DNA of 64,000 nucleotides from Vreelandella aquamarina (GCF_020075495.1 NZ_JABYQT010000002.1:310001-374000), one strand, 5' to 3'. Counted from the first letter of the stretch, positions 45,239 through 56,618 are shown. Notes: generated by a model not told the origin, from the letters alone. Numbers and translations are program-made.

Positions 45239-46315
45239 CTAGCGAGCGATACGCTTGGCCAGCGTACTTGCCAGCTTGTCGTTCATGCGTGTGAAGGCCT
45301 CCACCGTGGTGTCCCAGTCGATACATGCATCGGTAATGGAGACGCCGTACTGAAGCTCGCTTAGGTCCGCCGGCACCTTCTGGCTACCCCAGCCAATGTT
45401 GGATTCCACCATCAGCCCGATGATGGACGTGTTGCCCTCCAGAATCTGGTTGGTCACGTTCTCGAGCACCAGTGGTTGAAGCGCCGGGTCCTTGTTGGAG
45501 TTGGCGTGAGAGCAGTCGATCATGATGTTGGCGGAGAGATTGGCCTTCTTGAGCTCTTTCTCGGCCAGAGTGACGCTGACGCTGTCGTAGTTGGGCTTGC
45601 CGTTGCCGCCGCGCAGCACCACATGGCCGTAAGCGTTACCGCGGGTACGGATGATGGCAACCTGGCCCGCCTGGTTGATGCCCAGGAAATTGTGCGGGTT
45701 GGCAACGGACTGAAGGGCGTTGATGGCCACGTCCAGGCTGCCGTCGGTACCGTTCTTGAAGCCGACCGGCGAGGAGAGACCCGAGGCCATCTCGCGGTGG
45801 GTCTGGGATTCGGTCGTCCGCGCGCCGATGGCTGACCAGCTGATGCAGTCCTGAATGTACTGCGGAGATATGGGGTCAAGCGCTTCGGTGGCCAGCGGCA
45901 GGCCGAGTTCTGCCAGATCGACCAGCAGCTTGCGGGCAATGTGCAGGCCTTCGTCGATCTCGAAAGAGTCGTTGAGGTGCGGGTCGTTGATGAGGCCCTT
46001 CCAGCCGACGGTGGTGCGCGGTTTCTCGAAGTAGACGCGCATCACGATATACAGGCTGTCGCTGACCTGGTCCGCCAGGGTGCGCAGGCGGCGGGCGTAG
46101 TCTAGCGCGGCGTCTACGTCGTGAATGGAGCAGGGACCCACGACCACCAGAAGGCGCGGGTCCTTGCCATCCAGAATATTCTGGATGGTCTGGCGCCCCT
46201 CGATCACCGTGCGCTCAGCGGCGTCGGTGAGTGGCACCGCCTGTTTCAGGGCGTCAGGCGTGGTAAGGACATCCTGAGCGAGGACGTTGAGATTGTTAAC
46301 CTGCTGTTCTGACAT
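45239..46315 (-). CDS. aroF: DAHP synthase, tyrosine-type
   Basis: This enzyme condenses phosphoenolpyruvate and erythrose-4-phosphate to DAHP, the entry to aromatic amino-acid synthesis. The 358-residue class I alpha protein has LLVVVGPCSIHD near 54-65, MRVYFEKPRTTVGWKGL near 91-107, and GARTTESQTHREMASGL. Of the three E. coli paralogues it is nearest AroF: TPDALK at the N-terminus, VSDSLYIVMRVYFEK, LATEALDPISPQY, GINQAGQVA and CSHANSNKD are AroF-like where AroG and AroH differ. Feedback by tyrosine is therefore likely but not certain. It is a single gene on the minus strand. Confidence 0.88.
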   Translation of the reverse strand: MSEQQVNNLNVLAQDVLTTPDALKQAVPLTDAAERTVIEGRQTIQNILDGKDPRLLVVVGPCSIHDVDAALDYARRLRTLADQVSDSLYIVMRVYFEKPRTTVGWKGLINDPHLNDSFEIDEGLHIARKLLVDLAELGLPLATEALDPISPQYIQDCISWSAIGARTTESQTHREMASGLSSPVGFKNGTDGSLDVAINALQSVANPHNFLGINQAGQVAIIRTRGNAYGHVVLRGGNGKPNYDSVSVTLAEKELKKANLSANIMIDCSHANSNKDPALQPLVLENVTNQILEGNTSIIGLMVESNIGWGSQKVPADLSELQYGVSITDACIDWDTTVEAFTRMNDKLASTLAKRIAR

Positions 46316-46659
46316 CTTGCTACCTATGTGTGCGCGATAAGCGAAAACTGGGGCCTACTATGGCGTGACCCGACACTAAAAATCAATTGTTGAGGAACTT
46401 GGCAGCGTTGAACAGTGTCAGCCTCTGGATTTTGCAAGGCAGCGTTTTCACGTGCATGGTAAGCGCTTGATGCGCCGCGCAGAACGCGTAACACTTAGCG
46501 TTATGAATTCTTGAACGGGGCGGCCTGTTTGCCGCCTCTTTCATCACCATCACCAATGAATGCCCAAGGGACGCTATGCTGCTTGCTGTGAAGGCCCGCT
46601 TGAAAGGGCTAAAAGGAATAGGGCTCGACGCTGGGCGTTCGAGCTGGAGGAGCGTGTGA
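46316..46659. promoter_or_regulatory. aroF-rpoE divergent intergenic region
   Basis: This 344-bp stretch has no convincing gene. For aroF (minus strand) there are TTGATT (46386-46381) and CATAGT (46362-46357) with an 18-base spacer. For rpoE (plus strand) GGAACTT at 46394-46400, a perfect extracytoplasmic-sigma -35, is followed 16 bases later by GTCAGC, a weak -10, suggesting autoregulation 240 bases before the gene. A GGCGGC/GCCGCC hairpin lies at 46519-46536. GGAGG just before the rpoE start is its ribosome binding site. Confidence 0.4.
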
Positions 46660-47259
46660 ATGGGCACTCGGGAAACGGACCAACAGTTAGTCGAACGTGC
46701 CCAGAAAGGCGATACGCGCGCTTTTGATCTACTGGTAAAAAAATATCAGCACAAGATTATCGGACTGATCGGTCGCTATGTTCATGACCACTCCGAGGTT
46801 CAGGACGTAGCCCAGGAGGCGTTTATCAAGGCCTATCGTGCCCTAGGCAAGTTTCGTGCCGAAAGCGCTTTCTACACTTGGATGTACCGAATCGCGATCA
46901 ACACCGCCAAGAACCACCTGGTTTCCCGCGGGCGTCGCCCACCGGGGAGCGACCTGGATATTGTCGATGCCGAGATCGTCGATCAGAGTGGCCGTCTGGC
47001 CGATTCCGAATCACCGGAGGCTGCCATTGCTCGCGATCAGCTCGAGGCCGCCGTGTTTGAAGCCATCGAAAAGTTGCCTGATGACCTTCGCACGGCCATT
47101 ACCCTGCGTGAGCTTGATGGACTCGCCTATGAAGACATTGCCCAGGTAATGCAGTGTCCGGTAGGTACCGTGCGCTCGCGGATTTTTCGTGCCCGGGAAG
47201 CAGTGGATGAATACATTCGTCCGCTGGTGACCACGGCCAGGAACAGTCGCGACGAGTAA
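46660..47259 (+). CDS. rpoE: Extracytoplasmic sigma factor RpoE (AlgU)
   Basis: RpoE directs transcription of the envelope-stress regulon. The 199-residue product has sigma region 2 (FDLLVKKYQHKIIGLIGRYV, then VQDVAQEAFIKAYRAL and YTWMYRIAINTAKNHLV) and region 4 (LPDDLRTAITLRELDGLAYEDIA followed by CPVGTVRSRIFRAREAV). The sequence is close to pseudomonad AlgU and E. coli RpoE. Downstream genes rseA, rseB, rseC and mucD complete the known regulatory cluster, though rseA is set off by 344 bases. Confidence 0.95.
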   Translation: MGTRETDQQLVERAQKGDTRAFDLLVKKYQHKIIGLIGRYVHDHSEVQDVAQEAFIKAYRALGKFRAESAFYTWMYRIAINTAKNHLVSRGRRPPGSDLDIVDAEIVDQSGRLADSESPEAAIARDQLEAAVFEAIEKLPDDLRTAITLRELDGLAYEDIAQVMQCPVGTVRSRIFRAREAVDEYIRPLVTTARNSRDE

Positions 47260-47603
47260 CGGTCAATTGTCCTGGTCGATGCAGTCTGTTCTACAGCAGT
47301 ACCTGACCAGCTGGTCACAAAACATTACCTTTTTGCATTTTTTGTGAACTGTCTGACCAGTGAGGCGTCATACAGCCTGAGTGCTTCCGGTAGGTGGAAG
47401 CGAGTTGGCAGCCGTGGCGCAATGAACAATCCGGCAAGATACAAGACGCGCAACCAGACGCTGGCCGTCGATCAGTGTTTTGTCGCTGGAGTTGTTATCA
47501 GGTCGTTGTCATCAGGTCTTAGCCTGTGAAGGATTACGCTAGTGGCTGCTTGTTTGCCGTACTGCGGTAGGACTTCATTTAACACAGTGTGAGGGTGTGA
47601 AGT
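47260..47603. other. 344-bp spacer between rpoE and rseA
   Basis: No convincing gene is seen. It holds a perfect 12-bp palindrome GACCAGCTGGTC (47305-47316), a second copy of CTGACCAG 50 bases on (47353), a stem TCACAAAA/TTTTGTGA (47315-47322 with 47340-47347), and a tandem 14-bp repeat GTTGTTATCAGGTC / GTTGTCATCAGGTC (47491-47518). A frame of 61 codons at 47344-47529 has no ribosome binding site or recognisable content. A separate promoter for rseA is possible. Confidence 0.6.
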
Positions 47604-48335
47604 ATGAGTCAAGACACACGGGAATCGCTTTCAGCTCTAATGGATAGCGAAAGCAATGAGCTGGAATTACGCCGAGTGTTGAAGGCACTACCAGATGACG
47701 CTGACGCGGCAGACAGGTGGCGACGTTATCACTTGGCACGCAGCATGATGCAGCGTGAGCGCAGCGTGGATGTTAGCGTGGATCTCTCTGCTGGTATCCT
47801 CGCGCGTTTGCAGGATGAGCCTGCGCCGGTGGCGTTTGATAATGAGAAGTCTGCCTCGCCGCGTACTCACTCTATCTCCTTTGCCCGCGGGGCCGGTGTG
47901 GCGGCAGCAGTATCGTTGATGGTCATCACTGGTGTGCAGTTTTTCGGTAACAATGGCTCCACGACCCAGCCTGGAAACAGCATCACGACCGCTTCAACCG
48001 GCAATGCGTCGGTAGGGCAGGTGCAGCCTGTCAGCCTGGCGGCCCAGCCTGCATCTGTAGGCTCTGCCGGCATGCCGATGTTCGAGCCCACTCCCTTCAA
48101 GCTCAACGGCCAGTCGCAAGGCGGCTTGATGAACGTCAGCGAGTCAAATTTTTCTTCGGCGGCAGTGCCGCAAAGCGCTACCATGCAGCAAGGTAACCCC
48201 ATTGATGCTGACCAGATCCGGCTTCTACAGTCGTACCTGGAGCAGCACTCTCAAGGAGCGGCCTATGGTAGCGGCGATAGCTGGATGCCTCTGATGCGTT
48301 CTTCCACCATCGCTGAACCGCTTGGCCAGCGCTAA
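47604..48335 (+). CDS. rseA: Anti-sigma-E factor RseA (MucA)
   Basis: RseA holds RpoE inactive at the inner membrane until proteolysis releases it. The 243-residue product begins with the anti-sigma domain (about 1-75: ESLSALMDSESNELELRRVLKAL and RWRRYHLARSMMQRE), has one membrane helix near 92-112 (GVAAAVSLMVITGVQFFG), and a periplasmic C-terminal domain rich in Ser, Gln and Thr. The C-terminus ends EPLGQR rather than a hydrophobic degron-like tail, so regulated cleavage by a DegS-type protease cannot be predicted from it. Confidence 0.9.
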   Translation: MSQDTRESLSALMDSESNELELRRVLKALPDDADAADRWRRYHLARSMMQRERSVDVSVDLSAGILARLQDEPAPVAFDNEKSASPRTHSISFARGAGVAAAVSLMVITGVQFFGNNGSTTQPGNSITTASTGNASVGQVQPVSLAAQPASVGSAGMPMFEPTPFKLNGQSQGGLMNVSESNFSSAAVPQSATMQQGNPIDADQIRLLQSYLEQHSQGAAYGSGDSWMPLMRSSTIAEPLGQR

Positions 48336-48384
48336 ACCTGGCCACTGATTCGAGCGGTCAACGTATTGTGAAGGAATGACCTGG

Positions 48385-49347
48385 ATGATGGTGTCAAGTC
48401 GAAGCCGGCTGCTGGCGCTGGGTATCATGATCAGCGCCAGTCTTGTATCTTTTAACACATACGCACAAGCGCCAAGCCAGAACCTGTGCCGTGAAGACAC
48501 GCAGGCCGATTCGTCCGAGAGCCCGATACGGTGGTTGGAGCGTAGCCTGCAGGCCAGCCACTGTTATACGTTTCAGGCTCGCGCCGTGGCTATCAATTCC
48601 ATTGATGTGCGCACCTTGGCGCTCTCCCATCGTATTCAGGATGGCGTGCGCCAACAGGTCGTTCAGCAGCTTGATGGTCCTTCCGTCAGCGTTGAACGCC
48701 GCTCTCGGGTTGGTCAGCTTGCGTGGGTAACTCCAAATGCGCAGGGGGAGGCATTTCCTTCCCTTCAAAGCTGGGTCGAGCACACCACTCAATATTATGA
48801 CGTTGGCCTTGAAAATGGAGCGCGCGTGGCTGGGCGCGATGCCGTTAAGCTGCGGTTCGAGCCCAAGGATCATGAACGCTATACCCATGAGTGGTGGCTG
48901 GATGATGCTACCGGTCTTTTACTCAAGCACGTGCTGAGCGACCCGACCGGACGTATTCTCGAAACGTTCCAGGTCACCCAGCTTCATGAGCCTGAACGCT
49001 ATACCGGCGACATCACGGTCACCTCCGTTCAAGAAGCGCCGGAGCCGGCTTGGCATCCGGCCTGGTTGCCCAAGGGTTTTGTTGCTCAGCCGGTCGCTTT
49101 TGCAGATGGTGAACCCCACCAACGTCTATATAGCGACGGACTGGCTACTATCAGCCTGTTTGCAGAGCCGCAAGATGAGGCCCAGCAGCCTCGGCAAGGG
49201 CTAAACAGCGGCGTTCACCAGATTGGCGTCTCATCGGTTGTCATCGAAGAGCATGCTCAGGGTGACCAGCGCTGGCAACTGGTGGGAGTTGGCGAGCTAC
49301 CGCCTTCTCTGCTGCAGCGCGTTGTCCACTCTGTCGAGTTTGATTAA
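48385..49347 (+). CDS. rseB: Sigma-E regulator RseB (MucB)
   Basis: RseB is a periplasmic protein that binds RseA and off-loads it when lipopolysaccharide or lipoprotein signals bind. The 320-residue product has a signal peptide (about 1-27, ending TYAQA), then the MucB/RseB N-domain (PIRWLERSLQASHCYTFQAR and following) and C-domain with WHPAWLPKGFVAQP. I chose ATG 48385 because AAGGA lies nine bases upstream; an ATG at 48376 would leave no spacing. Follows rseA by 49 bases. Confidence 0.9.
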   Translation: MMVSSRSRLLALGIMISASLVSFNTYAQAPSQNLCREDTQADSSESPIRWLERSLQASHCYTFQARAVAINSIDVRTLALSHRIQDGVRQQVVQQLDGPSVSVERRSRVGQLAWVTPNAQGEAFPSLQSWVEHTTQYYDVGLENGARVAGRDAVKLRFEPKDHERYTHEWWLDDATGLLLKHVLSDPTGRILETFQVTQLHEPERYTGDITVTSVQEAPEPAWHPAWLPKGFVAQPVAFADGEPHQRLYSDGLATISLFAEPQDEAQQPRQGLNSGVHQIGVSSVVIEEHAQGDQRWQLVGVGELPPSLLQRVVHSVEFD

Positions 49348-49361
49348 GTACTTCAAGCAAG

Positions 49362-49850
49362 ATGCCTGAAATGAGCCGACTACCCCCCGTTGATTCTTTC
49401 TCCACGCTGCCCGGCTGCGATACGTTGAAACGTTCTGGCCGGGTCGTTGGCTATACCGCGCGCGGTTTGCTGGTCGATGTTTCCATTCGTGAAGCCTGCC
49501 AGCAGTGTGCAAAGGGGCAGGGGTGCGGTATGGGAGTGCTGGCGCGTCGTTCGCATCAGCAAATCGAGGTGATGGTATCTTGCGCTGTTGACCAGCTTGC
49601 CGTGCGCTACCCCGTGGGCGACCGCGTGGCGCTGAGTCTGGAGCGCGCAGATATCACGCTGCTGGCCTTTCTGATCTACGCCTTGCCCTTGCTGCTGGCG
49701 CTACTGATTTCAGGGGGTGTCGCCGCGCTCGACCAGGTCGTCTGGGCAGCGCCGGTCAGTTTTTTCGTTTCGCTGGTGGCGGGTTTGATTGGTTTACGCT
49801 GTTTGCTTAGCGGACGAACGGAACGCTTTCGCCCGCGTTTGGTCAGTTGA
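49362..49850 (+). CDS. rseC: RseC/MucC family membrane protein
   Basis: RseC proteins are inner-membrane proteins that modulate sigma-E and, in E. coli, help keep SoxR reduced. The 162-residue product has a cytoplasmic N-domain with four cysteines in ACQQCAKGQGCGMG and an earlier one (CDTLKRSG), followed by two membrane helices near 100-118 and 124-145 and a basic tail. The Cys cluster could bind a metal or Fe-S centre. It lies 14 bases after rseB. Confidence 0.87.
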   Translation: MPEMSRLPPVDSFSTLPGCDTLKRSGRVVGYTARGLLVDVSIREACQQCAKGQGCGMGVLARRSHQQIEVMVSCAVDQLAVRYPVGDRVALSLERADITLLAFLIYALPLLLALLISGGVAALDQVVWAAPVSFFVSLVAGLIGLRCLLSGRTERFRPRLVS

Positions 49851-49966
49851 TTGCTTGGCAGCCCGCTGGACTGCACCTGTTTCGTTGGCTGTCTGCTTGT
49901 TGGATTGTTAAAAGCTATGTCAAAGGCTGTTGTCAAAAATCGTGTTCTTAAACTAGGAGCTTTCGC

Positions 49967-51379
49967 ATGAAGCGTTTGGTTCTTCCCTCTGCGCGCTGGC
50001 TGTGCTTGGCGATACTACTACTGGTAGGCCATGCCGCCTACGCCTACGACCTACCCGACTTTACCGAGCTGGTTGAAGACGCGGCCCCTGGGGTTGTCAA
50101 TATTTCCACCAGTCAGACCATCCAGCGCGGAAGTAACCCGTCCATGAGGGGCTTTGGCGGCCAGGAAATTCCAGAAATCTTTCGCCACTTCTTCGGTGAC
50201 AGCTTTCCAGCGCCTCCCGGAGGCGGACAGGGGCGCAGCCAGGAGCGCCAGTCGCTGGGGTCCGGCTTTGTCATCAGTGAAGATGGTTACATCATGACCA
50301 ATGCGCACGTGGTACAGGATGCCGATGAAATTCTGGTGCGCCTGAATGATCGTCGCGAGCTGCCCGCCGAGCTTGTCGGCAGCGACGCTCAGACCGATAT
50401 TGCACTGTTGAAGATCGATGCCAGCGAACTGCCGGTCCTGAATCTGGGCAATTCCGACGAGCTGAAAGTAGGCGAGTGGGTAGCCGCCATCGGCTCACCG
50501 TTCGGCTTTGATCACTCGGTCACCGCGGGCATCGTGAGCGCCATCAACCGCACACTGCCCCGCGACGCCTACGTACCGTTCATTCAAACGGATGTGGCGA
50601 TCAACCCGGGTAATTCCGGTGGCCCGCTCTTCAACCTCGAAGGCGAGGTGATCGGCATCAACTCGCAGATATTTACCCGCAGTGGCGGATTCATGGGGCT
50701 TTCCTTTGCCATTCCGATCAATGTGGCCATGGACGTTGCCGACCAGTTGCGTGACGCAGGCCATGTCGACCGTGGCTGGCTGGGGGTGATGATCCAGCCC
50801 GTGTCGCGTGATCTGGCCGAATCCTTCGGCATGGAGAACGCCAGCGGCGCCCTGATTGCAGACCTCGACCCGGACGGTCCGGCGGCCCAGGGCGGCCTGC
50901 GTGCAGGGGATGTCATCATCAATGTCAACGGTGACGAGGTGGACCGTTCAAGCACGCTGCCGCGCCTGATTGGTCGCGTGGCGCCGGGTAGCGATGTAGA
51001 GCTTACCCTGATGCGTGATGGCGAGCAGGTCACTGAAACCGTCGAACTTGGCCACTGGCCGGATGCCGAGGGCGCTCAGCCGAGCGGCAATACCAATAGT
51101 CAGGTACGCCTGGGTATCTCGGTGGCGGAGCTTGACGAGGCGGTTCGCGAGCGCCTGAATATCGACGGTGGCGTGGCCGTACGTCAGGTCGAGCCTGGTA
51201 GCGTGGCTGCCGAAGCTGGCCTGCGCCCGGGAGATGTGCTGGTGAGTATCGATCATCGCGGCGTCTCGTCGGCGGATGAGTTGCTGTCCATCGTTGAAGA
51301 TCTGCCTACTGACCGAGCCATTCCGCTGCGTATCTACCGCGACGGCCGTTCGCTTTTCGTGGCGCTGCGCCTCGAATAA
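49967..51379 (+). CDS. mucD: Periplasmic serine protease MucD/DegP
   Basis: MucD is a HtrA-family protease and chaperone that removes misfolded envelope proteins and restrains sigma-E. The 470-residue product has a signal peptide (about 1-26, ending AYA), a trypsin-like domain with catalytic triad His114 (TNAHVV), Asp144 (QTDIALL) and Ser217 (NPGNSGGPLF), and two PDZ domains (about 265-350 and 385-460). AGGAG precedes the ATG. Its position after rseC marks it as mucD rather than an unlinked DegP paralogue. Confidence 0.93.
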   Translation: MKRLVLPSARWLCLAILLLVGHAAYAYDLPDFTELVEDAAPGVVNISTSQTIQRGSNPSMRGFGGQEIPEIFRHFFGDSFPAPPGGGQGRSQERQSLGSGFVISEDGYIMTNAHVVQDADEILVRLNDRRELPAELVGSDAQTDIALLKIDASELPVLNLGNSDELKVGEWVAAIGSPFGFDHSVTAGIVSAINRTLPRDAYVPFIQTDVAINPGNSGGPLFNLEGEVIGINSQIFTRSGGFMGLSFAIPINVAMDVADQLRDAGHVDRGWLGVMIQPVSRDLAESFGMENASGALIADLDPDGPAAQGGLRAGDVIINVNGDEVDRSSTLPRLIGRVAPGSDVELTLMRDGEQVTETVELGHWPDAEGAQPSGNTNSQVRLGISVAELDEAVRERLNIDGGVAVRQVEPGSVAAEAGLRPGDVLVSIDHRGVSSADELLSIVEDLPTDRAIPLRIYRDGRSLFVALRLE

Positions 51380-51398
51380 GTTTCCCTTCTGTCTGTCC

Positions 51399-51421
51399 AG
51401 TCCGGCGGTTCTCGCCGGACT
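51399..51421 (+). terminator. Terminator-like hairpin after mucD
   Basis: AGTCCGGCG (51399-51407) and CGCCGGACT (51413-51421) form a perfect 9-bp stem with a five-base loop. The following tract GCTGTTCCT is poor in T. A possible lepA -10, TACAAT, lies at 51447-51452. Confidence 0.6.
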
Positions 51422-51573
51422 GCTGTTCCTATCCCCCGCATATCGCTACAATAGCGCGTAACTTTTTATGAAAATAGCCAACGCGGCCAACGGGTCTGCT
51501 GTTATCGGGCTGTAAACTCTCGAGGCGGCCAGGTTGAAAGCCGCTTGCGTACCACTAAGGCAGAACACTCTCA

Positions 51574-53391
<1,818 letters not shown>

Positions 53392-53405
53392 GGAAGACGA
53401 CCTCC

Positions 53406-54209
53406 ATGGATTTTTCATTACTGCTGGTACTGGCCGTTGTCATTTCAGGGGTCATCTATCTGATCGATGTGGTCTTTCTGCGTCGCAAGCGGCGCGAACG
53501 CCTGGCCAAGGCGGAAGCAGCAACGACCGACGGCGTGGATGCGCCTACCCGGGAAAAACTGCTCAAGGAGCCGTGGCCCGTCGACTACGCCCGCTCCTTC
53601 TTCCCGGTGCTGCTGGTGGTGCTGGTAGTGCGCAGCTTCATCGTCGAGCCGTTCCAGATCCCATCGGGCTCGATGCGTCCCACTCTCGAAGTGGGCGACT
53701 TCATTCTGGTGAACAAGTTTGCCTATGGACTGCGCCTGCCCGTGGTGCATGAGCGCATTCTGGAAGTTGACGACCCCGAACGCGGCGATGTCATGGTGTT
53801 CCGCTTTCCCGATGAGCCCTCGGTCAACTTCATCAAGCGCGTGGTAGGCCTGCCGGGAGATCGCATTCGCTATGAAGACAAGCAGCTCTTCATCAACGGC
53901 GAGCCTGTTGCCAAGACGCTGATCGAAGAGGGACCCGCAAGCGCGCCTCAAGAGCTATTATTGCAAGAGCGCCTGGGCCGTGCGAGCCACGCAATTTACA
54001 ACAACCCGCGTGCGCCCGGCCCGCAGATGGGAGAGGTCGAAGTTCCGGAAGGTCACTATTTCATGATGGGTGATAACCGCGATCACTCCAACGACAGCCG
54101 CTATTGGGGCTTTGTGCCGGAAGAGAATATCGTTGGCCGCGCCTTCGCTGTCTGGATGCACTGGGATGGTGGGCTGCCGAGCTTTACCAGCGTGCGCCGC
54201 ATCGAATGA
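53406..54209 (+). CDS. lepB: Signal peptidase I
   Basis: LepB removes signal peptides from exported proteins at the outer face of the inner membrane. The 267-residue product has two N-terminal membrane helices (about 3-23 and 61-78), the catalytic Ser in IPSGSMRPTL near 92, the catalytic Lys in FIKRVVGLPGD near 146, and box E GDNRDHSNDSRYWG. The 267-residue length is usual for gammaproteobacteria outside enterics. It lies between lepA and rnc as is common. Confidence 0.95.
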   Translation: MDFSLLLVLAVVISGVIYLIDVVFLRRKRRERLAKAEAATTDGVDAPTREKLLKEPWPVDYARSFFPVLLVVLVVRSFIVEPFQIPSGSMRPTLEVGDFILVNKFAYGLRLPVVHERILEVDDPERGDVMVFRFPDEPSVNFIKRVVGLPGDRIRYEDKQLFINGEPVAKTLIEEGPASAPQELLLQERLGRASHAIYNNPRAPGPQMGEVEVPEGHYFMMGDNRDHSNDSRYWGFVPEENIVGRAFAVWMHWDGGLPSFTSVRRIE

Positions 54210-54273
54210 AAGAGTACCGGTCAGTTATGGTTAGTCATGTCACTTTAGTCAACGTCAATGACGTAGGAGCCCT

Positions 54274-54966
54274 GTGAGTAATTCCTTGAACGCTTTTTGC
54301 CGACGAATCGGCCACACCTTTGGCGACGAATCGCTCTTGGAACTGGCCATGACGCACCGGAGTTACGGTGGTCGTAACAATGAGCGCCTGGAATTTCTGG
54401 GTGACTCGATTGTTAACTTCGTGATTGCAGAAGCCCTGTTTCAGCGTTTTCCCCAGGCCCGGGAAGGCCAGCTGTCACGCCTTCGCGCACGGCTGGTAAA
54501 AGGTCAGACGCTGGCCGAGCTGGCGCGCGAGATGACCTTTGGCGAATGCCTGCGCCTGGGGTCTGGGGAGATGAAAAGCGGTGGCCACCGCCGCGAATCG
54601 ATTCTTGCCGACGCGGTGGAGGCCATTATCGGCGCCATCTATCTCGATGCCGGCATGGACGTGGTGCGCGAGCGAGTGCTTGCCTGGTACGCCGAACGAC
54701 TGGAAAACATCTCCCTGCAGGATACCCAAAAAGATCCCAAGACACGCCTGCAGGAGTTCCTGCAGTCACGTCAGGCGGCGCTGCCGCGCTACGAAGTGGT
54801 CTCTGTAAAGGGGGAGGCGCATGCCCAGACCTTTACCGTGGAGTGCTACATTGACCTTTTGAGCGAGCATACCACCGGTAAGGGCCCTAGCCGTCGCCAT
54901 GCAGAACAGCAGGCGGCTGAAGAAGCGCTTTCGTACCTCGAGAAAAAACCAGGAGACCTATCATGA
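54274..54966 (+). CDS. rnc: Ribonuclease III
   Basis: RNase III cleaves double-stranded RNA in rRNA and mRNA processing. The 230-residue product has the RNase III signature [18 protein letters not shown] near 35-52, a second catalytic block [14 protein letters not shown] near 113-126, and a C-terminal dsRNA-binding domain (about 155-222). The start is GTG at 54274 with TAGGAG four bases before it. The stop overlaps the era start as ATGA. Confidence 0.95.
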   Translation: MSNSLNAFCRRIGHTFGDESLLELAMTHRSYGGRNNERLEFLGDSIVNFVIAEALFQRFPQAREGQLSRLRARLVKGQTLAELAREMTFGECLRLGSGEMKSGGHRRESILADAVEAIIGAIYLDAGMDVVRERVLAWYAERLENISLQDTQKDPKTRLQEFLQSRQAALPRYEVVSVKGEAHAQTFTVECYIDLLSEHTTGKGPSRRHAEQQAAEEALSYLEKKPGDLS

Positions 54967-55862
54967 GCCAATCCTGCGGATTCGTGGCCATCGTCGGGCG
55001 GCCGAACGTAGGCAAATCTACCCTCATGAACCGGATTCTGGGGCAGAAGATCTCGATCACCTCGCGCCGTCCCCAGACCACCCGCCATCAGGTCATGGGC
55101 ATCAAGACGGTCGATGATACGCAGTTCATCTACGTCGATACGCCCGGCATGCACATCATGTCGAAGGATCGTAACAAGGCGATCAATCGCTTCATGAACC
55201 AGGCGGCCACTCAGGCGCTGCGCGACGTGGATTGTGTGGTCTTCATCATCGACCGTACTCGCTGGACCGATGAAGACCAGGCCGTTCTCAAGCGCCTGGA
55301 GCACGTCAAGGCGCCGGTAATTCTTGCGGTCAACAAGGTGGATCGCCTGCAGGACAAGAATGACCTGCTGCCCTGGCTTGCCGAGGTTGGCGCGCGACGC
55401 GATTTTGCTGCCGTCGTGCCCATTTCGGCCAAGCACGGCACCCAGGTGGAGGCGCTGGAAGAGGAAGTGGCCAAGTACCTGCCGGAAAGTATTCACTTCT
55501 TTCCTGAAGATCAGATTACCGACAAGAGCCTGCGCTTTATGGCCGCCGAGCTTGTCCGTGAAAAGGTCATGCGCCAGCTCGGCGATGAACTGCCGTACCA
55601 GATGACGGTGGAAATCGAGGAATTCCGGGAGACCGGGCGGGTCACCCATATCAGCGCGCTGATTCTGGTCGAGCGCCAGGGCCAGAAAGTGATCCTGATC
55701 GGCGAGAATGGTGATCGAATCAAGAGCATTGGCCGCGAGGCGCGCCTGGACATGGAGCGCGCACTGGGCACAAAGGTCATGCTCAATTTGTGGGTAAAGG
55801 TAAAGCGTGGCTGGTCCGATGACGAGCGCGCCCTGAAAAGCCTGGGCTACGATCTCGATTGA
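54963..55862 (+). CDS. era: GTPase Era
   Basis: Era binds 16S rRNA and assists 30S subunit maturation. The 299-residue product has G1 GRPNVGKST near 12-20, G3 DTPGMH near 60-65, G4 NKVD near 123-126, and a C-terminal KH domain with [19 protein letters not shown]. The ATG overlaps the rnc stop, the conserved rnc-era coupling. Confidence 0.96.
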   Translation: MSQSCGFVAIVGRPNVGKSTLMNRILGQKISITSRRPQTTRHQVMGIKTVDDTQFIYVDTPGMHIMSKDRNKAINRFMNQAATQALRDVDCVVFIIDRTRWTDEDQAVLKRLEHVKAPVILAVNKVDRLQDKNDLLPWLAEVGARRDFAAVVPISAKHGTQVEALEEEVAKYLPESIHFFPEDQITDKSLRFMAAELVREKVMRQLGDELPYQMTVEIEEFRETGRVTHISALILVERQGQKVILIGENGDRIKSIGREARLDMERALGTKVMLNLWVKVKRGWSDDERALKSLGYDLD

Positions 55863-55870
55863 GCACGGCC

Positions 55871-56563
55871 ATGAACGCAGAGCCCGCGTTTTTGCTGCAT
55901 CGCAAGGCCTACCGGGAAACCAGCGCGCTGGTGGACCTCTTGACCCTCAACCACGGCCGCATTCGCGCCGTTGCCCACGGCGGGCAGCGGCCAGGCTCCA
56001 AGTCGCGTCAGCGCCTGCAACCGTTCACGCCCCTGTTCATCAGCTGGCGCGGCGAGCGTGAACTGAAACGGCTGACGCTCATGGAGTCGCGGGGTCAGAC
56101 CGCGCTGCTGGCTGGCGAAGGGCTTTTGTGCGGGCTCTATGCCAACGAAATTGCCACCCGCCTGCTGCCGCTTGAGTTACCTGCCGCCGATGTCTTTGCC
56201 TTCTATACGGCACTTCTGGAGGCACTGCCGGCGCCTTCAGCCCGTGCGCTTGCCCTGCGCCGCTACGAGTGGGCGCTGCTAGAGGCGCTGGACGCCGTGC
56301 CGCGTTTCTGCACGCCGGATAACCATCGGCTAGACCCCCAGGCTCGCTACCGGTTTGACCCACAAAGCTATGCTTTCATACCTTCTACGCAAGGGTTTGA
56401 AGGGCGTATGCTGCGTTATATCGAGCAGGGCGACTGGGAGCACGATGGTTTGGCCAGCGGCTTGAAGTCCGTCATGCGCGCGGCTTTGGCGCCTCACCTG
56501 GGATCTACCGCACTGCGCTCGCGCGAGCTCATGCTGGAGCTGGCCCGGCGCCGCCAGCCCTAG
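55871..56563 (+). CDS. recO: DNA repair protein RecO
   Basis: RecO works with RecR and RecF to load RecA on gapped DNA. The product is 230 residues from the ATG at 55871: [21 protein letters not shown] opens the OB-fold domain, followed by [12 protein letters not shown] and the helical domain. No Cys cluster is present, as in E. coli RecO. A TTG at 55859 overlapping the era stop (TTGA) would add four residues and may be the true coupled start; neither start has a clear ribosome binding site. Confidence 0.9.
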   Translation: MNAEPAFLLHRKAYRETSALVDLLTLNHGRIRAVAHGGQRPGSKSRQRLQPFTPLFISWRGERELKRLTLMESRGQTALLAGEGLLCGLYANEIATRLLPLELPAADVFAFYTALLEALPAPSARALALRRYEWALLEALDAVPRFCTPDNHRLDPQARYRFDPQSYAFIPSTQGFEGRMLRYIEQGDWEHDGLASGLKSVMRAALAPHLGSTALRSRELMLELARRRQP

Positions 56564-56618
56564 GCTGGCAACAAGCCATCTGATAACTGCTTACGACTTT
56601 TGGGAAAGGACGACTGCT

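Noticed and set aside
46383-46667. A 94-codon minus-strand frame in the aroF-rpoE spacer
   Set aside because: It has no ribosome binding site and no recognisable motif, and it covers likely promoter elements.
47344-47529. A 61-codon plus-strand frame in the rpoE-rseA spacer
   Set aside because: The start is GTG without a ribosome binding site and the product has no feature of a known small protein. I kept the region as a spacer.
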